A DNA stretch of 33,930 bases from the NCBI GenBank assembly GCA_022763315.1, contig JALEHA010000058.1, forward strand, positions 1 to 33,930, written 5' to 3'. The stretch is from Algiphilus sp. Its GTDB lineage: Bacteria > Pseudomonadota > Gammaproteobacteria > Nevskiales > Nevskiaceae. Under the pieces are notes generated by a model. That model was not told the DNA's origin. It did not search any database and saw only the letters and a program-made list of their open reading frames with translations. Made by a program: the position numbers and the translations under genes. Below are positions 16,623-24,569 of the stretch, in pieces (the stretch's first letter is position 1; each line of letters opens with the position of its first letter).

Positions 16623-17561
16623 ATGGGACGCTTGGTTGACGGCGTGTGGCGCGACGAGTGGTACGACACCAAGAGTACGGGCGGTGCCTTCCGGCGTGAA
16701 GATGCTGGCTTCCGCCACTGGGTCACCGCCGATGGAGAGCCTGGGCCGAGCGGCGAGGGCGGTTTTGCCGCCGCGAGCGGGCGCTATCACCTCTACGTCT
16801 CGCTGGCCTGCCCCTGGGCGCATCGCACGCTGATCTTTCGGGCCATCAAAGGGCTGGAAGCGCATATCGGCGTGTCCGTGGTGCACCCGCACATGCTGGA
16901 GCACGGTTGGGAATACAAGCCGGCGCCGGAACCGCTGCATGGCTACCGCTTCCATCATCAGCTCTACACCCACGTCAAGCCCGACTACACCGGGCGCGTA
17001 ACCGTCCCGGTGCTATGGGACAAGGAGCGGGACACCATCGTGTCCAACGAATCGGCCGAAATCATCCGTATGTTCAATACAGCCTTCAACGCGATCACCG
17101 GCAACCATGACGACTACTACCCCGAGGCGCTCAGGGCCGAGATCGACGCCGTCAACGCCGAGGTCTACGATCGCGTCAACAATGGCGTCTACCGATGCGG
17201 CTTCGCGACGACCCAGGAAGCCTACGAAAAGCCCTACCACGAGCTGTTCACGACACTGGATGGGCTGGAACAACGACTGAGCCGTCAGCCCTGGCTGTGT
17301 GGGGACCGCATCACCGAGGCCGACTGGCGGCTGTTCACCACCCTGGTGCGCTTCGACGCCGTGTACCACGGCCACTTCAAGTGCAACAAGCGGCGCATTC
17401 GTGACTACCCCGCGCTGCATCGTTACCTGCATGCGTTGCTCGCTGTTCCAGGCGTGCGCGAGACGGTGAACTTGGAGCACTGCAAGCAGCACTACTACTA
17501 CAGCCATCGCACCATCAATCCCACCGGGGTGGTGCCGCTGGGGCCCGAACCGCTGTTCTAG
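16623..17561 (+). CDS. Glutathionyl-hydroquinone reductase (Xi-class glutathione transferase)
   Basis: The protein (312 residues) resembles E. coli YqjG and yeast Ecm4. It begins MGRLVDGVWRDEWYDT, has FRREDAGFRHWV, and carries the catalytic motif SLACPWAHRTL with the redox Cys63. The C-terminal helical domain has the family's Tyr-rich end (HYYYSHRTINPTGVVPLGP). These enzymes strip glutathione from glutathionyl-hydroquinones, protecting against quinones or rescuing spontaneous adducts during aromatic degradation. GGAGAAG lies just upstream of the ATG. The gene is divergent from an AraC-type regulator. Its TAG stop lies within a CTAG shared with the opposite gene, so the two coding regions overlap by 4 nt. 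Confidence 0.93.
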   Translation: MGRLVDGVWRDEWYDTKSTGGAFRREDAGFRHWVTADGEPGPSGEGGFAAASGRYHLYVSLACPWAHRTLIFRAIKGLEAHIGVSVVHPHMLEHGWEYKPAPEPLHGYRFHHQLYTHVKPDYTGRVTVPVLWDKERDTIVSNESAEIIRMFNTAFNAITGNHDDYYPEALRAEIDAVNAEVYDRVNNGVYRCGFATTQEAYEKPYHELFTTLDGLEQRLSRQPWLCGDRITEADWRLFTTLVRFDAVYHGHFKCNKRRIRDYPALHRYLHALLAVPGVRETVNLEHCKQHYYYSHRTINPTGVVPLGPEPLF

Positions 17562-19186
17562 TCGGCGGCGGCACTGCCGATGCCCGCGGGCACGCCGGCG
17601 CACGGGAAATCGGACGATGGCGGCCCGCGCAGCGCGCCGCCGATCTCGGCGCGGCGAACGCGCGCGAGTTCGCCGTCGAGCAACTGGTCGACAACCGTGC
17701 GGTAGGCTCCGAGGATCGGCACGACCGCCTTGTCCAGGATCTGGCTCTCGTCGTCGCCCGCGGTGTGGTGATAGACGTTGGTCCCCGCCAGGCTCACCGT
17801 CGGAATGCCGGCTTCCCAGGCCAGCGCGGCTTCTCCGGGGTTAAACAGTATGGGCGCAAAATTGAAGAGCGGCGCCAGCGCCGGATCGGAGAAGGCGGGG
17901 TTGGCGATGCGGCGGAGCGGAATATTCTCCGAAATGCTCAGTGTCCGGGTGCGCGCAGCCTGGTCCTGCGGAACCGGCTCGCCGTCCGGACCGGTGTCGT
18001 GCCCGCGGCTGATCAACGACGCGCCGCCGTGGATGTATGCGCCAATGCGGTCCGGGTTCCAGCAGCTCAGGAACCGCTGAAGGCCGATCTGGAAAATCTC
18101 GTGCCCGCCGGTCGCCACGAAGTAGACCGGATGCGGCAGCGCTCCGTCGCGTTCGACGCGCTCCGCGAGGTGCTGGGCCAGGTGCAGAAACACGGCAATG
18201 CCCGGGCCGCGCTCTGCCGCGGCGAGTTGCCAGCTGTTGAGGGGCGTCCCGATCACCATCCAGAGCGAGTCGTCGAATCCGGGCAGCCAAGCCGAGACAT
18301 TGCTCGACGCGGCGGGGCGCGAGGCCGCACTCGCGGGTACCGACTGCGCGCCATCGCGGTACTCGGCGTCCAGCACCAGACGTGCGACTTGACCGTCGAG
18401 CGCCTCAAGGGCAGCGCCATCGCGTTTGCCGACGAGCAGCGTGGGTAGATTGCCGAGGCCTTCGCGGCTGTCGTAGTTCTGCGCCACCACGAGGTTGGCG
18501 GGACCGCCCGGGAAATACACCACCGCGCCCAACGCGCCCTGGTCAGCGAGGGAATCGAGCCGGTTGCGCAGTGCGGGGCGCTCCGCGTTGAACAGGCGCT
18601 CGCCCTCGACCAGCACGATTCGGCCATCGACATCCGCGCGCAAGATGCCGTCCAGCAGCCAGTCTGGGCCGACGGAGACCAGCTCGCCGGTCACGCCGTC
18701 CGGCGGCGTCCGCCCACTGTAGTACCAAGGCATGCTGGCAGGTGCGAACCGCCCGGATCCGTCGCCAATCTCGATGCCCCAGGAGCGCGGCACGAAGAGC
18801 GGAATATCGAAGGGGTGCACGGTGACATCGCGCATCTCGGGAAGCGCATTCAGTGCCCGCTTCATCCAGTCATGAACGGCGATGCCGGCCGGCGAGCCGG
18901 AACGGGCGCCGGGCGGGCAGCGTGTGGCACCGTCGAGCTGCGCGCACGTCTCGGCGTTGCGCGGATCGCGCAGGACGCCGAGATACTGTGCGACAGCCTC
19001 GTAGGCGCGCTCCCGCGGTGTCGCGGTCGGATCGAAGAGGTCGGCGATACTGCCACTGCCTGAGCCGGGCGGTTGCGGGCCGGGCCCCCTGGGGTCGTCG
19101 GTACTGCCACTATCCCCACCACAAGCGCCAAGACACAACGCCAGTACCACCAGGCACGAGCGTACGCGCCAATCTACGAGCCCCAT
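17558..19186 (-). CDS. M28-like lipoprotein with PA domain and degenerate zinc site
   Basis: This 542-residue protein has a lipoprotein signal ending LGAC (Cys22) and a Gly/Pro/Ser linker. A protease-associated (PA) domain spans roughly 150-275 (DGRIVLVEGE, ALGAVVYFPGGPANLVV). The following domain keeps the outline of an M28 aminopeptidase, but the expected first motif HxD appears as GTPLNSW, and no DxGSG-type ligand block follows. The usual Glu-Glu appears as GGHE. Only the last His region (VYHHTAGDDES) looks intact. It may therefore be an inactive binding protein or use a different metal site. The start at 19186 has no clear ribosome site. Its stop overlaps the reductase stop in CTAG, and it is followed upstream by the sucrose-phosphorylase-type gene. 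Confidence 0.75.
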   Translation of the reverse strand: MGLVDWRVRSCLVVLALCLGACGGDSGSTDDPRGPGPQPPGSGSGSIADLFDPTATPRERAYEAVAQYLGVLRDPRNAETCAQLDGATRCPPGARSGSPAGIAVHDWMKRALNALPEMRDVTVHPFDIPLFVPRSWGIEIGDGSGRFAPASMPWYYSGRTPPDGVTGELVSVGPDWLLDGILRADVDGRIVLVEGERLFNAERPALRNRLDSLADQGALGAVVYFPGGPANLVVAQNYDSREGLGNLPTLLVGKRDGAALEALDGQVARLVLDAEYRDGAQSVPASAASRPAASSNVSAWLPGFDDSLWMVIGTPLNSWQLAAAERGPGIAVFLHLAQHLAERVERDGALPHPVYFVATGGHEIFQIGLQRFLSCWNPDRIGAYIHGGASLISRGHDTGPDGEPVPQDQAARTRTLSISENIPLRRIANPAFSDPALAPLFNFAPILFNPGEAALAWEAGIPTVSLAGTNVYHHTAGDDESQILDKAVVPILGAYRTVVDQLLDGELARVRRAEIGGALRGPPSSDFPCAGVPAGIGSAAAD

Positions 19187-19265
19187 CGCCAGTTCACACT
19201 AAAGCAAAGAGTGATGAAGCGTAGCAAATGTACGCTGTGCCTACGTGACCATGGCGTGACGTGCG

Positions 19266-20705
19266 TCAGCAGACGCGGGAGATCATGCGGCCGGTACGCT
19301 CGTCGCGGTAACGGATGGTGGTCTTCTTGAAGTTCAGGTCGACAAAAAGGATTGCCTTGGCGTCGCCGTTCTTCCACTGCATGCTGACGCTGGAATCGTT
19401 GGAATAGACGAGGTCGAACTTGCCGCGGAAGGCAGGATGGCTCTTGCGGAATTCGAGCAGCTGCATGAGACGCCGCACCACCGGCTTTTCGACGCAAGCG
19501 TCGACATCGTCCAGGCTGAAATAGCTGCGGTTGATGTCACGCAGTTCGTCGGTCTTTTCCATCAGATCGACGTCGTTGGTGCCGGCCAGCAGGCCGACGT
19601 AGTAGATCTGCGGAATGCCGGGCGCGAACAGCTGGATGGCGCGTGCCGCGATATAGGCGTCGTCGTTCTGCTTGAGGGCGTCGTAGAAGGTGCAGGTCAG
19701 CTGGTAGATGGCCCCCACACTGTGCACATTGGCTGCCGAGCGCCGCAGGATCGGGTCCGCACTGCGCTGCGACACATTGTCGATGACGGCCTGGATTTCG
19801 TCCTTGGGTAGGATGCCTTCCACATCCGGAATGCAGATGCCGTCGTGCGTGTCGAGCACCGTGATCTGATTGCGCGGACAGACGCGCAGCCAGTTCTTCA
19901 GGTAAACACTGTTGGCGTCGAGTAGGGAATAGAGCAGCAGCGGCGGCAGGGCAAAGCCGTAGGGCCGCATGCCGCGCATGCCGATGGCGAACTGGTAGCT
20001 GGAGTGATCGTGCACCTCGGGCAGCACTTCGGCGCCCATGGCATTGGCGGTGCGGTGGAACCAACCGAGAATCTCGTAGACATCCGGCTCCACCAGGAAG
20101 CAGCTGGTGCCGATCTTCTTGGTGGTGTAGCCGAAGGCGTCCAGACGGAACAGCTTGACCCCGTGTCCGGTCATCTCACGGAGATTCTGCTCCATGAATT
20201 CGTAGGTGATCTCGGCGTCGTAGTTGAGGTCGACCTGCTGCTCGGTAAAGGTGCACCAGACCCGGCGCTTGCTGCCATCGCCCAGCGTGACTTCGCGGAA
20301 GGGCTCCTTTTCCTTGCGGATGTGGATTCGTGCCAGATCATCGGCGGTGATCTCGCCCAGGGTGTCGACATCCACGAACAGCTCGGCGTAACGGCTGTCC
20401 TTGCCGTTCTTGAGGAAGTCCTGGAATTCCGGCGACTCGTCGGCGATGTGATTAAGCACCAGATCAAGGCAGACGTCGTATTCCTCGGCGATCGCCTCGA
20501 CATCGGCCCAGGTGCCGTAGCGCGGATCGATCTCGCGATGCGTCAAGGGCGAGAAACCGCCATCGGCATTGGACGGAAAGGGAGGCAGCAGATGCACACC
20601 GCCAAAGCAGCGGCTGAAGTGCTTGGTCAGCACCTGGCGCAGGTCGGCGATGCTGTGGCCCATCCGGTCAGGGTAGGCGATGAGTTGGGGCTGATTGCGA
20701 AGCAT
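19266..20705 (-). CDS. GH13_18 sucrose phosphorylase-type enzyme
   Basis: This 479-residue protein aligns by eye along its whole length with sucrose phosphorylase: GGVHLLPPFPSNADGGFSPL, LNHIADESPEFQDF, FRLDAFGYTTKKIGTSCF, LPEVHDH, FALPPLLLYSLL, LDTHDGI and PGIPQIYYVGLLAG. The catalytic triad is D189 (nucleophile), E230 (acid/base) and D288, close to the positions known for the Bifidobacterium enzyme. It should transfer glucose between a glucoside and phosphate with retention, giving alpha-glucose 1-phosphate. Glucosylglycerol phosphorylase, a related activity of the same subfamily, is an alternative, since compatible-solute turnover suits an aquatic bacterium. The ATG at 20705 matches the family start; upstream in-frame sequence is unrelated. 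No ribosome site is evident. Confidence 0.88.
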   Translation of the reverse strand: MLRNQPQLIAYPDRMGHSIADLRQVLTKHFSRCFGGVHLLPPFPSNADGGFSPLTHREIDPRYGTWADVEAIAEEYDVCLDLVLNHIADESPEFQDFLKNGKDSRYAELFVDVDTLGEITADDLARIHIRKEKEPFREVTLGDGSKRRVWCTFTEQQVDLNYDAEITYEFMEQNLREMTGHGVKLFRLDAFGYTTKKIGTSCFLVEPDVYEILGWFHRTANAMGAEVLPEVHDHSSYQFAIGMRGMRPYGFALPPLLLYSLLDANSVYLKNWLRVCPRNQITVLDTHDGICIPDVEGILPKDEIQAVIDNVSQRSADPILRRSAANVHSVGAIYQLTCTFYDALKQNDDAYIAARAIQLFAPGIPQIYYVGLLAGTNDVDLMEKTDELRDINRSYFSLDDVDACVEKPVVRRLMQLLEFRKSHPAFRGKFDLVYSNDSSVSMQWKNGDAKAILFVDLNFKKTTIRYRDERTGRMISRVC

Positions 20706-20740
20706 ATTGTTGATTGTTGGTCTTTTTTGAGGTGGCTGGA

Positions 20741-21502
20741 TCAGCTCAGGAAACCGCCGTCGACGGCCAATGTCGTGCCAGTGACGTAGCTGGCTGCGTC
20801 CGAAGCGAGGTAGAGCACGGCCGGGGCGATTTCCTCGGGCTGGCCCACGCGCTGCATCGGAATATGCGACAGGAAGCCATCCAGTTGATCTTTGTTGTTG
20901 ATGAGTGTCGAAGCGAAGCGCGTCTGGGTCAGGCCTGGAAGCACCGCGTTGACGCGTACCCCCCAGGATGCACATTCCTTGCCAAAGGCCTGCGTCATGT
21001 TGATCACGGCTGCCTTGGTGATGGAGTAGATGCCCTGGGCTTCGGCCGGCTTGACGCCGTTGATGCTGGCGATATTGACGATGGCGCCGCCGCCCGTTTC
21101 GCGCATGCGTTTGGCGCAGCGCGCGGATAGGTCGAAATAGCCGCGGATATTGACCTGCAGCGTCTTGTCGAGCATCCCCATGTCGGTATCGGCGATATGG
21201 CCGAAGTAGGGGTTGGTGGCAGCGTTGTTGACCAGAATTCGGATCGGGCCCGCCTCGGCTTCGACCTTTGACACCAGTGCCTCCAGCGCGTCGGAATCAC
21301 CCTGGTGGGCGGCAATGGCGCTGGCCTTGCCCCCTGCCTCGCGGATCGAGGCGGCCACTGTGTCGCAGGCCTCCTGCTTGCGGCTGGAAACGATGACATG
21401 GGCGCCATAGGCAGCCAACAGGCGGGCGGTGGCCTCGCCGATGCCGCGTGACGAACCGGTGACGAGGGCAACGCGGCCGCTCAGGTCGAAGAGATCGCGC
21501 AT
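20741..21502 (-). CDS. Short-chain dehydrogenase/reductase (SDR)
   Basis: This classical SDR of 253 residues has the NAD(P)-binding TGSSRGIG at 15-22, VNNAAT at 91-96, and a catalytic S146, Y159 and K163 (YSITK). It ends with the usual TGTTLAVDGGF. The ATG at 21502 is set by GGAG 7 nt upstream; a longer reading frame to 21754 runs into the transporter gene and is not credible. The substrate is unknown. It follows a BASS transporter and an APH-type kinase on the same strand with short gaps, and SDR/APH pairs are often found with acyl-CoA dehydrogenases in fatty-acid or steroid side-chain catabolism. No acyl-CoA dehydrogenase is present here. Confidence 0.92.
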   Translation of the reverse strand: MRDLFDLSGRVALVTGSSRGIGEATARLLAAYGAHVIVSSRKQEACDTVAASIREAGGKASAIAAHQGDSDALEALVSKVEAEAGPIRILVNNAATNPYFGHIADTDMGMLDKTLQVNIRGYFDLSARCAKRMRETGGGAIVNIASINGVKPAEAQGIYSITKAAVINMTQAFGKECASWGVRVNAVLPGLTQTRFASTLINNKDQLDGFLSHIPMQRVGQPEEIAPAVLYLASDAASYVTGTTLAVDGGFLS

Positions 21503-21528
21503 GGCTACTCCGGGTGCGGTGGATGGAA

Positions 21529-22425
21529 TCAGCCGAACTTCGGCTGCGGTGGCAGTCGGCGCCGTGCCCAGGCGATCAGCGCCCCACCAAAGGCGAACAT
21601 GAGGAGGCCATAGACCGCCGATGGCACGGCCATCTCTGGTGAGTCGAGCAGGGTGAGCGTGATGAGCAGACCCAAGGTGCCATTCTTGATGCCCAGCTCC
21701 ATGCCACAGGCCACGGCGTCGCGAAGCGGAATGCCGAGGCGACGGCCGAGCCAAAGCCCCAGACCGATGCCGAAGACGTTTAGAAGGGCAACGGCCAGAC
21801 CGGCGTCGCGGAACATGGGCAGCGCGTCGCCGCCCAATCGCGCCAGGATCAGGGCAATAAGCACCACCAGCACAAACAAACCGAAGACGCCAACGGCGCG
21901 CTCCAGCTTGGCTGCCAGGATGGGACGCCAGCGGCGGAAGGCCATGCCGATGGCGACCGGCAGAATCACGATCGCCAGCAGGGTCCCCACGGTGCGGCCC
22001 ACCGGCAGCAACAGGCGGTCGGCCGCGGACGCCACCCCGGTCTGCAGCGGGAACAGTTCGAGGGCGGCATTGATGATCACTGGCAGGGTGGCGACCGTGA
22101 TCAGGCTGGCCACCACCGTGAGCACGATGGACAACGCCACGTTGCCGCGTGCGAAGTAGGTGAAGATATTTGATGTCGTGCCGCCTGGGCAGGCGGCAAT
22201 CACGACGAGGCCCACCGCCAAGGCGGGATCCAGCCGAAGCCCCCAGGCCAGCGCGAAGGCGAGGATCGGCATGCCGACGATCTGTGCCAGTGTGCCGAAG
22301 GCAGAGGCCTTTGGATACACGAACACATCACGGAAATCACGCAGACCCAGGGTCAGGCCCATGCCCACCATGATGATGAACAGGGCGATCGGAAGCCCGA
22401 TATCGATCAGTGAGGATCCGGCCAT
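21529..22425 (-). CDS. Bile acid:sodium symporter (BASS) family transporter
   Basis: The protein (298 residues) is very hydrophobic, with about nine to ten transmembrane segments. It carries the BASS signature VVIAACPGGTTSNIFTYFARGN at the first crossing helices (about residues 75-96) and a second conserved MELGIKNGTLGLLI segment near 240, the other half of the inverted-repeat fold. Such proteins move organic anions (bile acids, pantoate, pyruvate or similar) with sodium; this one's substrate cannot be told. It starts 12 nt after the APH-type kinase gene and ends 26 nt before the SDR gene, so the three form one operon. Confidence 0.9.
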   Translation of the reverse strand: MAGSSLIDIGLPIALFIIMVGMGLTLGLRDFRDVFVYPKASAFGTLAQIVGMPILAFALAWGLRLDPALAVGLVVIAACPGGTTSNIFTYFARGNVALSIVLTVVASLITVATLPVIINAALELFPLQTGVASAADRLLLPVGRTVGTLLAIVILPVAIGMAFRRWRPILAAKLERAVGVFGLFVLVVLIALILARLGGDALPMFRDAGLAVALLNVFGIGLGLWLGRRLGIPLRDAVACGMELGIKNGTLGLLITLTLLDSPEMAVPSAVYGLLMFAFGGALIAWARRRLPPQPKFG

Positions 22426-22437
22426 GTGCGGGGTCGT

Positions 22438-23523
22438 TCAGCGGGCCGGAAGGCCGGCAGTCGCGCGCGCGCGCCGCACCAGCACGTGCACCATGGGGCC
22501 AAAGGGCTTGTAGCGCGGGTTGCTGGTCTGCCCCATGGCGAAACGGTAATAGATCTGCTGTGCGATCACGGCAAGCCGGAACAGCCCGAAGGCCAGGTAG
22601 AAGGCGGGATTGCCGATCGTGGTGCCTGTCTGTTCCTGGTACCAGTCGGTGATGTCTTCCCGCCGCAGCATGCCCGGCAGGTTGGAGGGCTGCATGCGGA
22701 TCGCCTCCAACTCCGGGTCATCGTCATCGTGCACCCAGTAGGCCAGGGCGCAGCCCAGATCCATCAATGGATCGCCGACGGTGCACATTTCCCAGTCAAG
22801 CACGCCAATGATGCGGAGATCGCTGTCGGGGGACAGCACGACGTTGTCGAAGCGGTAATCGTTGTGGATCAGGCTGGCGCGCCCGTCTTCCGGGATCTGA
22901 TGTGCGGACAGCCACTCCATGACGTCCTGCGCCTCCGGGGCGTCCTCGGTACGCGCCTTGTCGTAGCGGCCGTTCCAGCCCTCAATCTGGCGCTGCACAT
23001 AGCCCGCGGGCCGGCCCAGCTCGGCCAGGCCGCAGGCGGCCGGGGAAAGTTGGTGCAGGTCGATCAGGCGTTGCCAGAAATCGCGGCACAAGCTGGCGGC
23101 TCGGGTCGGCTCCAGCGTCATCCCCTGAGGCAGATCACGGCGGAGGATGATCCCCTCCAGTTTCTCCATGACATAGAAGCGCGCACCGATGATGGATTCA
23201 TCCTCACAGTGGACCAGAGGTTTGGGCACGGGGTAGTGCCCGTGCAGGCCCGACATCACGCGGTACTCGCGCCCCATGTCGTGACCCGACTTGGGCCGCG
23301 TGCCGGAGGGCGGACGGCGGAGGATCAACGTGCGCTCCGCGAAGGAAAGGGCATAGGTCAGATTGCTGGCGCCTCCGGGATACTGGGCCACCTCCGGCCG
23401 GCCATCGGGCAGATCGGGCACGTGGCGCGCCAGCCACGGCAGCAACACATCGAGATCCAGCTGGTTTTCTTGACGCACCGCACCGGGTTGATCGATCAGC
23501 GCGGGATCCGGGGAGGAGGACAT
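22438..23523 (-). CDS. APH/ACAD10-like phosphotransferase family protein
   Basis: This 361-residue protein has the aminoglycoside-phosphotransferase fold: YPGGASNLTYAL near the N-terminus, an LILRRPPSG strand with the ATP-contacting Arg/Lys region, the catalytic loop HNDYRFDN and the metal-binding VLDWEMCTVGDP. The set GRPAGYVQRQIEGWNGRY and FYLAFGLFRLA is typical of the branch related to the kinase domain of human ACAD10, thought to phosphorylate 4-hydroxy acids or acyl-CoA intermediates, not antibiotics. The ATG at 23523, with GGAG 6-7 nt upstream, is preferred to the adjoining GTG at 23526. It is the first gene of a kinase-transporter-SDR operon. Confidence 0.9.
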   Translation of the reverse strand: MSSSPDPALIDQPGAVRQENQLDLDVLLPWLARHVPDLPDGRPEVAQYPGGASNLTYALSFAERTLILRRPPSGTRPKSGHDMGREYRVMSGLHGHYPVPKPLVHCEDESIIGARFYVMEKLEGIILRRDLPQGMTLEPTRAASLCRDFWQRLIDLHQLSPAACGLAELGRPAGYVQRQIEGWNGRYDKARTEDAPEAQDVMEWLSAHQIPEDGRASLIHNDYRFDNVVLSPDSDLRIIGVLDWEMCTVGDPLMDLGCALAYWVHDDDDPELEAIRMQPSNLPGMLRREDITDWYQEQTGTTIGNPAFYLAFGLFRLAVIAQQIYYRFAMGQTSNPRYKPFGPMVHVLVRRARATAGLPAR

Positions 23524-23566
23524 CACATTCTCCGCTCAGCAGGTTTCGGATTTCGCCACAGCATGC

Positions 23567-23590
23567 CGCGGGCCAAGGATTTGGCCCGCG
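23567..23590 (-). repeat. Perfect 10-bp stem-loop after the small membrane protein gene
   Basis: CGCGGGCCAA (23567-23576) and TTGGCCCGCG (23581-23590) form a perfect stem with a 4-nt loop, beginning 4 nt beyond the small gene's stop on the minus strand. No T-run follows, so it is either a non-canonical terminator or a structure separating expression of this gene from the operon downstream. Confidence 0.65.
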
Positions 23591-23594
23591 TTGC

Positions 23595-23783
23595 CTATTG
23601 CTTCTCGGTGCTGGGTGGTACACCTTCCTGCGAGAATTCGGAAGCGATGCGCTCCTGCTGCGTGGGCGGTTGCGTAGTGTCCTTGTTCTGGTTCATCGCT
23701 GCTTCAATGCCGAATTTGACGGCGACAGCGCCTACGGCGATGCAGGCAACGACCGTAACCGAGCGGACCAGTGTCTGAATCAT
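23595..23783 (-). CDS. Small single-pass membrane protein, 62 residues
   Basis: The reading frame starts at an ATG with a strong GGGGAGA ribosome site and ends in TAG. Residues 5-28 (LVRSVTVVACIAVGAVAVKFGIEA, interrupted by a few charged residues) form one likely transmembrane helix. The remainder is polar: MNQNKDTTQPPTQQ and a Glu/Ser/Pro-rich tail ending STEKQ. It resembles short uncharacterised envelope proteins of gammaproteobacteria, and I cannot assign a function. The gene is divergent from ribA and stands 71 nt before the APH kinase start with a strong stem-loop between them, so it may be a separate unit. A -10-like TATAAG lies about 25 nt upstream of the start. Confidence 0.75.
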   Translation of the reverse strand: MIQTLVRSVTVVACIAVGAVAVKFGIEAAMNQNKDTTQPPTQQERIASEFSQEGVPPSTEKQ

Positions 23784-23928
23784 GCGGTCTCCCCTAAGCT
23801 TGCTTATACATGGGCACATCCGACGCCCTGGCGCGCAAAGCACCAGCCAGCGTGCACGGCGATAATAACGCGCTTGGGCCCATGCGCACCGTGGCCAATT
23901 CATCGAAACGCAGAGAGACACTCCAACG

Positions 23929-24567
23929 TTGAGCGATCCATCGAATCCGCATACCGAATCGTCGGCGGGAGGCCATGCGCCCCGTGCGCGTTCGCTGCTG
24001 CCCACACCCTTTGCCACCTTCACCTTATCGGTTTATGAAGATGACGAAGGCAAAGAGCATCTTGCCGTCACGCTGGGCGACCTCTCGCCCGAGGCGGGTG
24101 AGGCCGCACCCTTGCTGAGAATCCATTCAGAGTGTCTGACCGGTGACGCCCTGTTTTCGCTGCGTTGTGACTGCGGTTTCCAGCTGGAGCACGCCCTGCA
24201 GCGCATTGCCGTGGAGGGGCGGGGCGCCTTGCTCTATCTGCGCCAGGAGGGACGCGGCATCGGGCTCGCGAACAAGATCCGCGCCTACGCGCTACAGGAT
24301 CAGGGGCACGACACGGTGGAAGCGAACGTGCGACTCGGGTTTCCCCCGGATGCGCGCAGCTATGACATCGCTCTCGCCATCCTTGAAGACCTTGGCCTGC
24401 GCTCAGCCCGTCTCATGACCAACAACCCGCGTAAGATCCAGGCGCTGGAAGCGGCGGGCATCACCGTCACCGAGAGAGTCTCCATCGAATGCGGCAGGAA
24501 TCCCCACAACGAGAACTATCTGGCCACCAAAGCGGGGAGACTCGGCCATCTGATGCGTCCGGAGTAG
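23929..24567 (+). CDS. ribA: GTP cyclohydrolase II
   Basis: The enzyme opens GTP to the diaminopyrimidine precursor of riboflavin. The zinc cysteines C69, C80 and C82 ([19 protein letters not shown]) have the 11- and 2-residue spacing of E. coli RibA. The catalytic loop [16 protein letters not shown] and the GTP-contacting [13 protein letters not shown] follow. The protein has 212 residues and no RibB domain. The start must be a TTG at 23929: no in-frame ATG or GTG exists upstream until a much earlier point, nor before the family core begins, and AGAGAGA lies 10 nt before it. No FMN riboswitch is recognisable upstream. It is the first gene of a ribA-kinase-pyrD unit. Confidence 0.95.
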   Translation: MSDPSNPHTESSAGGHAPRARSLLPTPFATFTLSVYEDDEGKEHLAVTLGDLSPEAGEAAPLLRIHSECLTGDALFSLRCDCGFQLEHALQRIAVEGRGALLYLRQEGRGIGLANKIRAYALQDQGHDTVEANVRLGFPPDARSYDIALAILEDLGLRSARLMTNNPRKIQALEAAGITVTERVSIECGRNPHNENYLATKAGRLGHLMRPE

Positions 24568-24569
24568 CG

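Noticed and set aside
21503..21754. N-terminal extension of the SDR to 21754
   Set aside because: The extra 84 residues overlap the BASS gene, are Arg/His-rich and precede a well-placed ATG with GGAG at 21502.
22426..23778. 450-codon open frame antisense to the APH-type kinase
   Set aside because: Shadow frame with His/Gly/Gln-rich sequence and no recognisable domain. The minus-strand kinase has HNDYRFDN and DWE motifs.
23784..23928. FMN riboswitch upstream of ribA
   Set aside because: The leader is short and lacks the conserved RFN blocks; no multi-stem arrangement was found.
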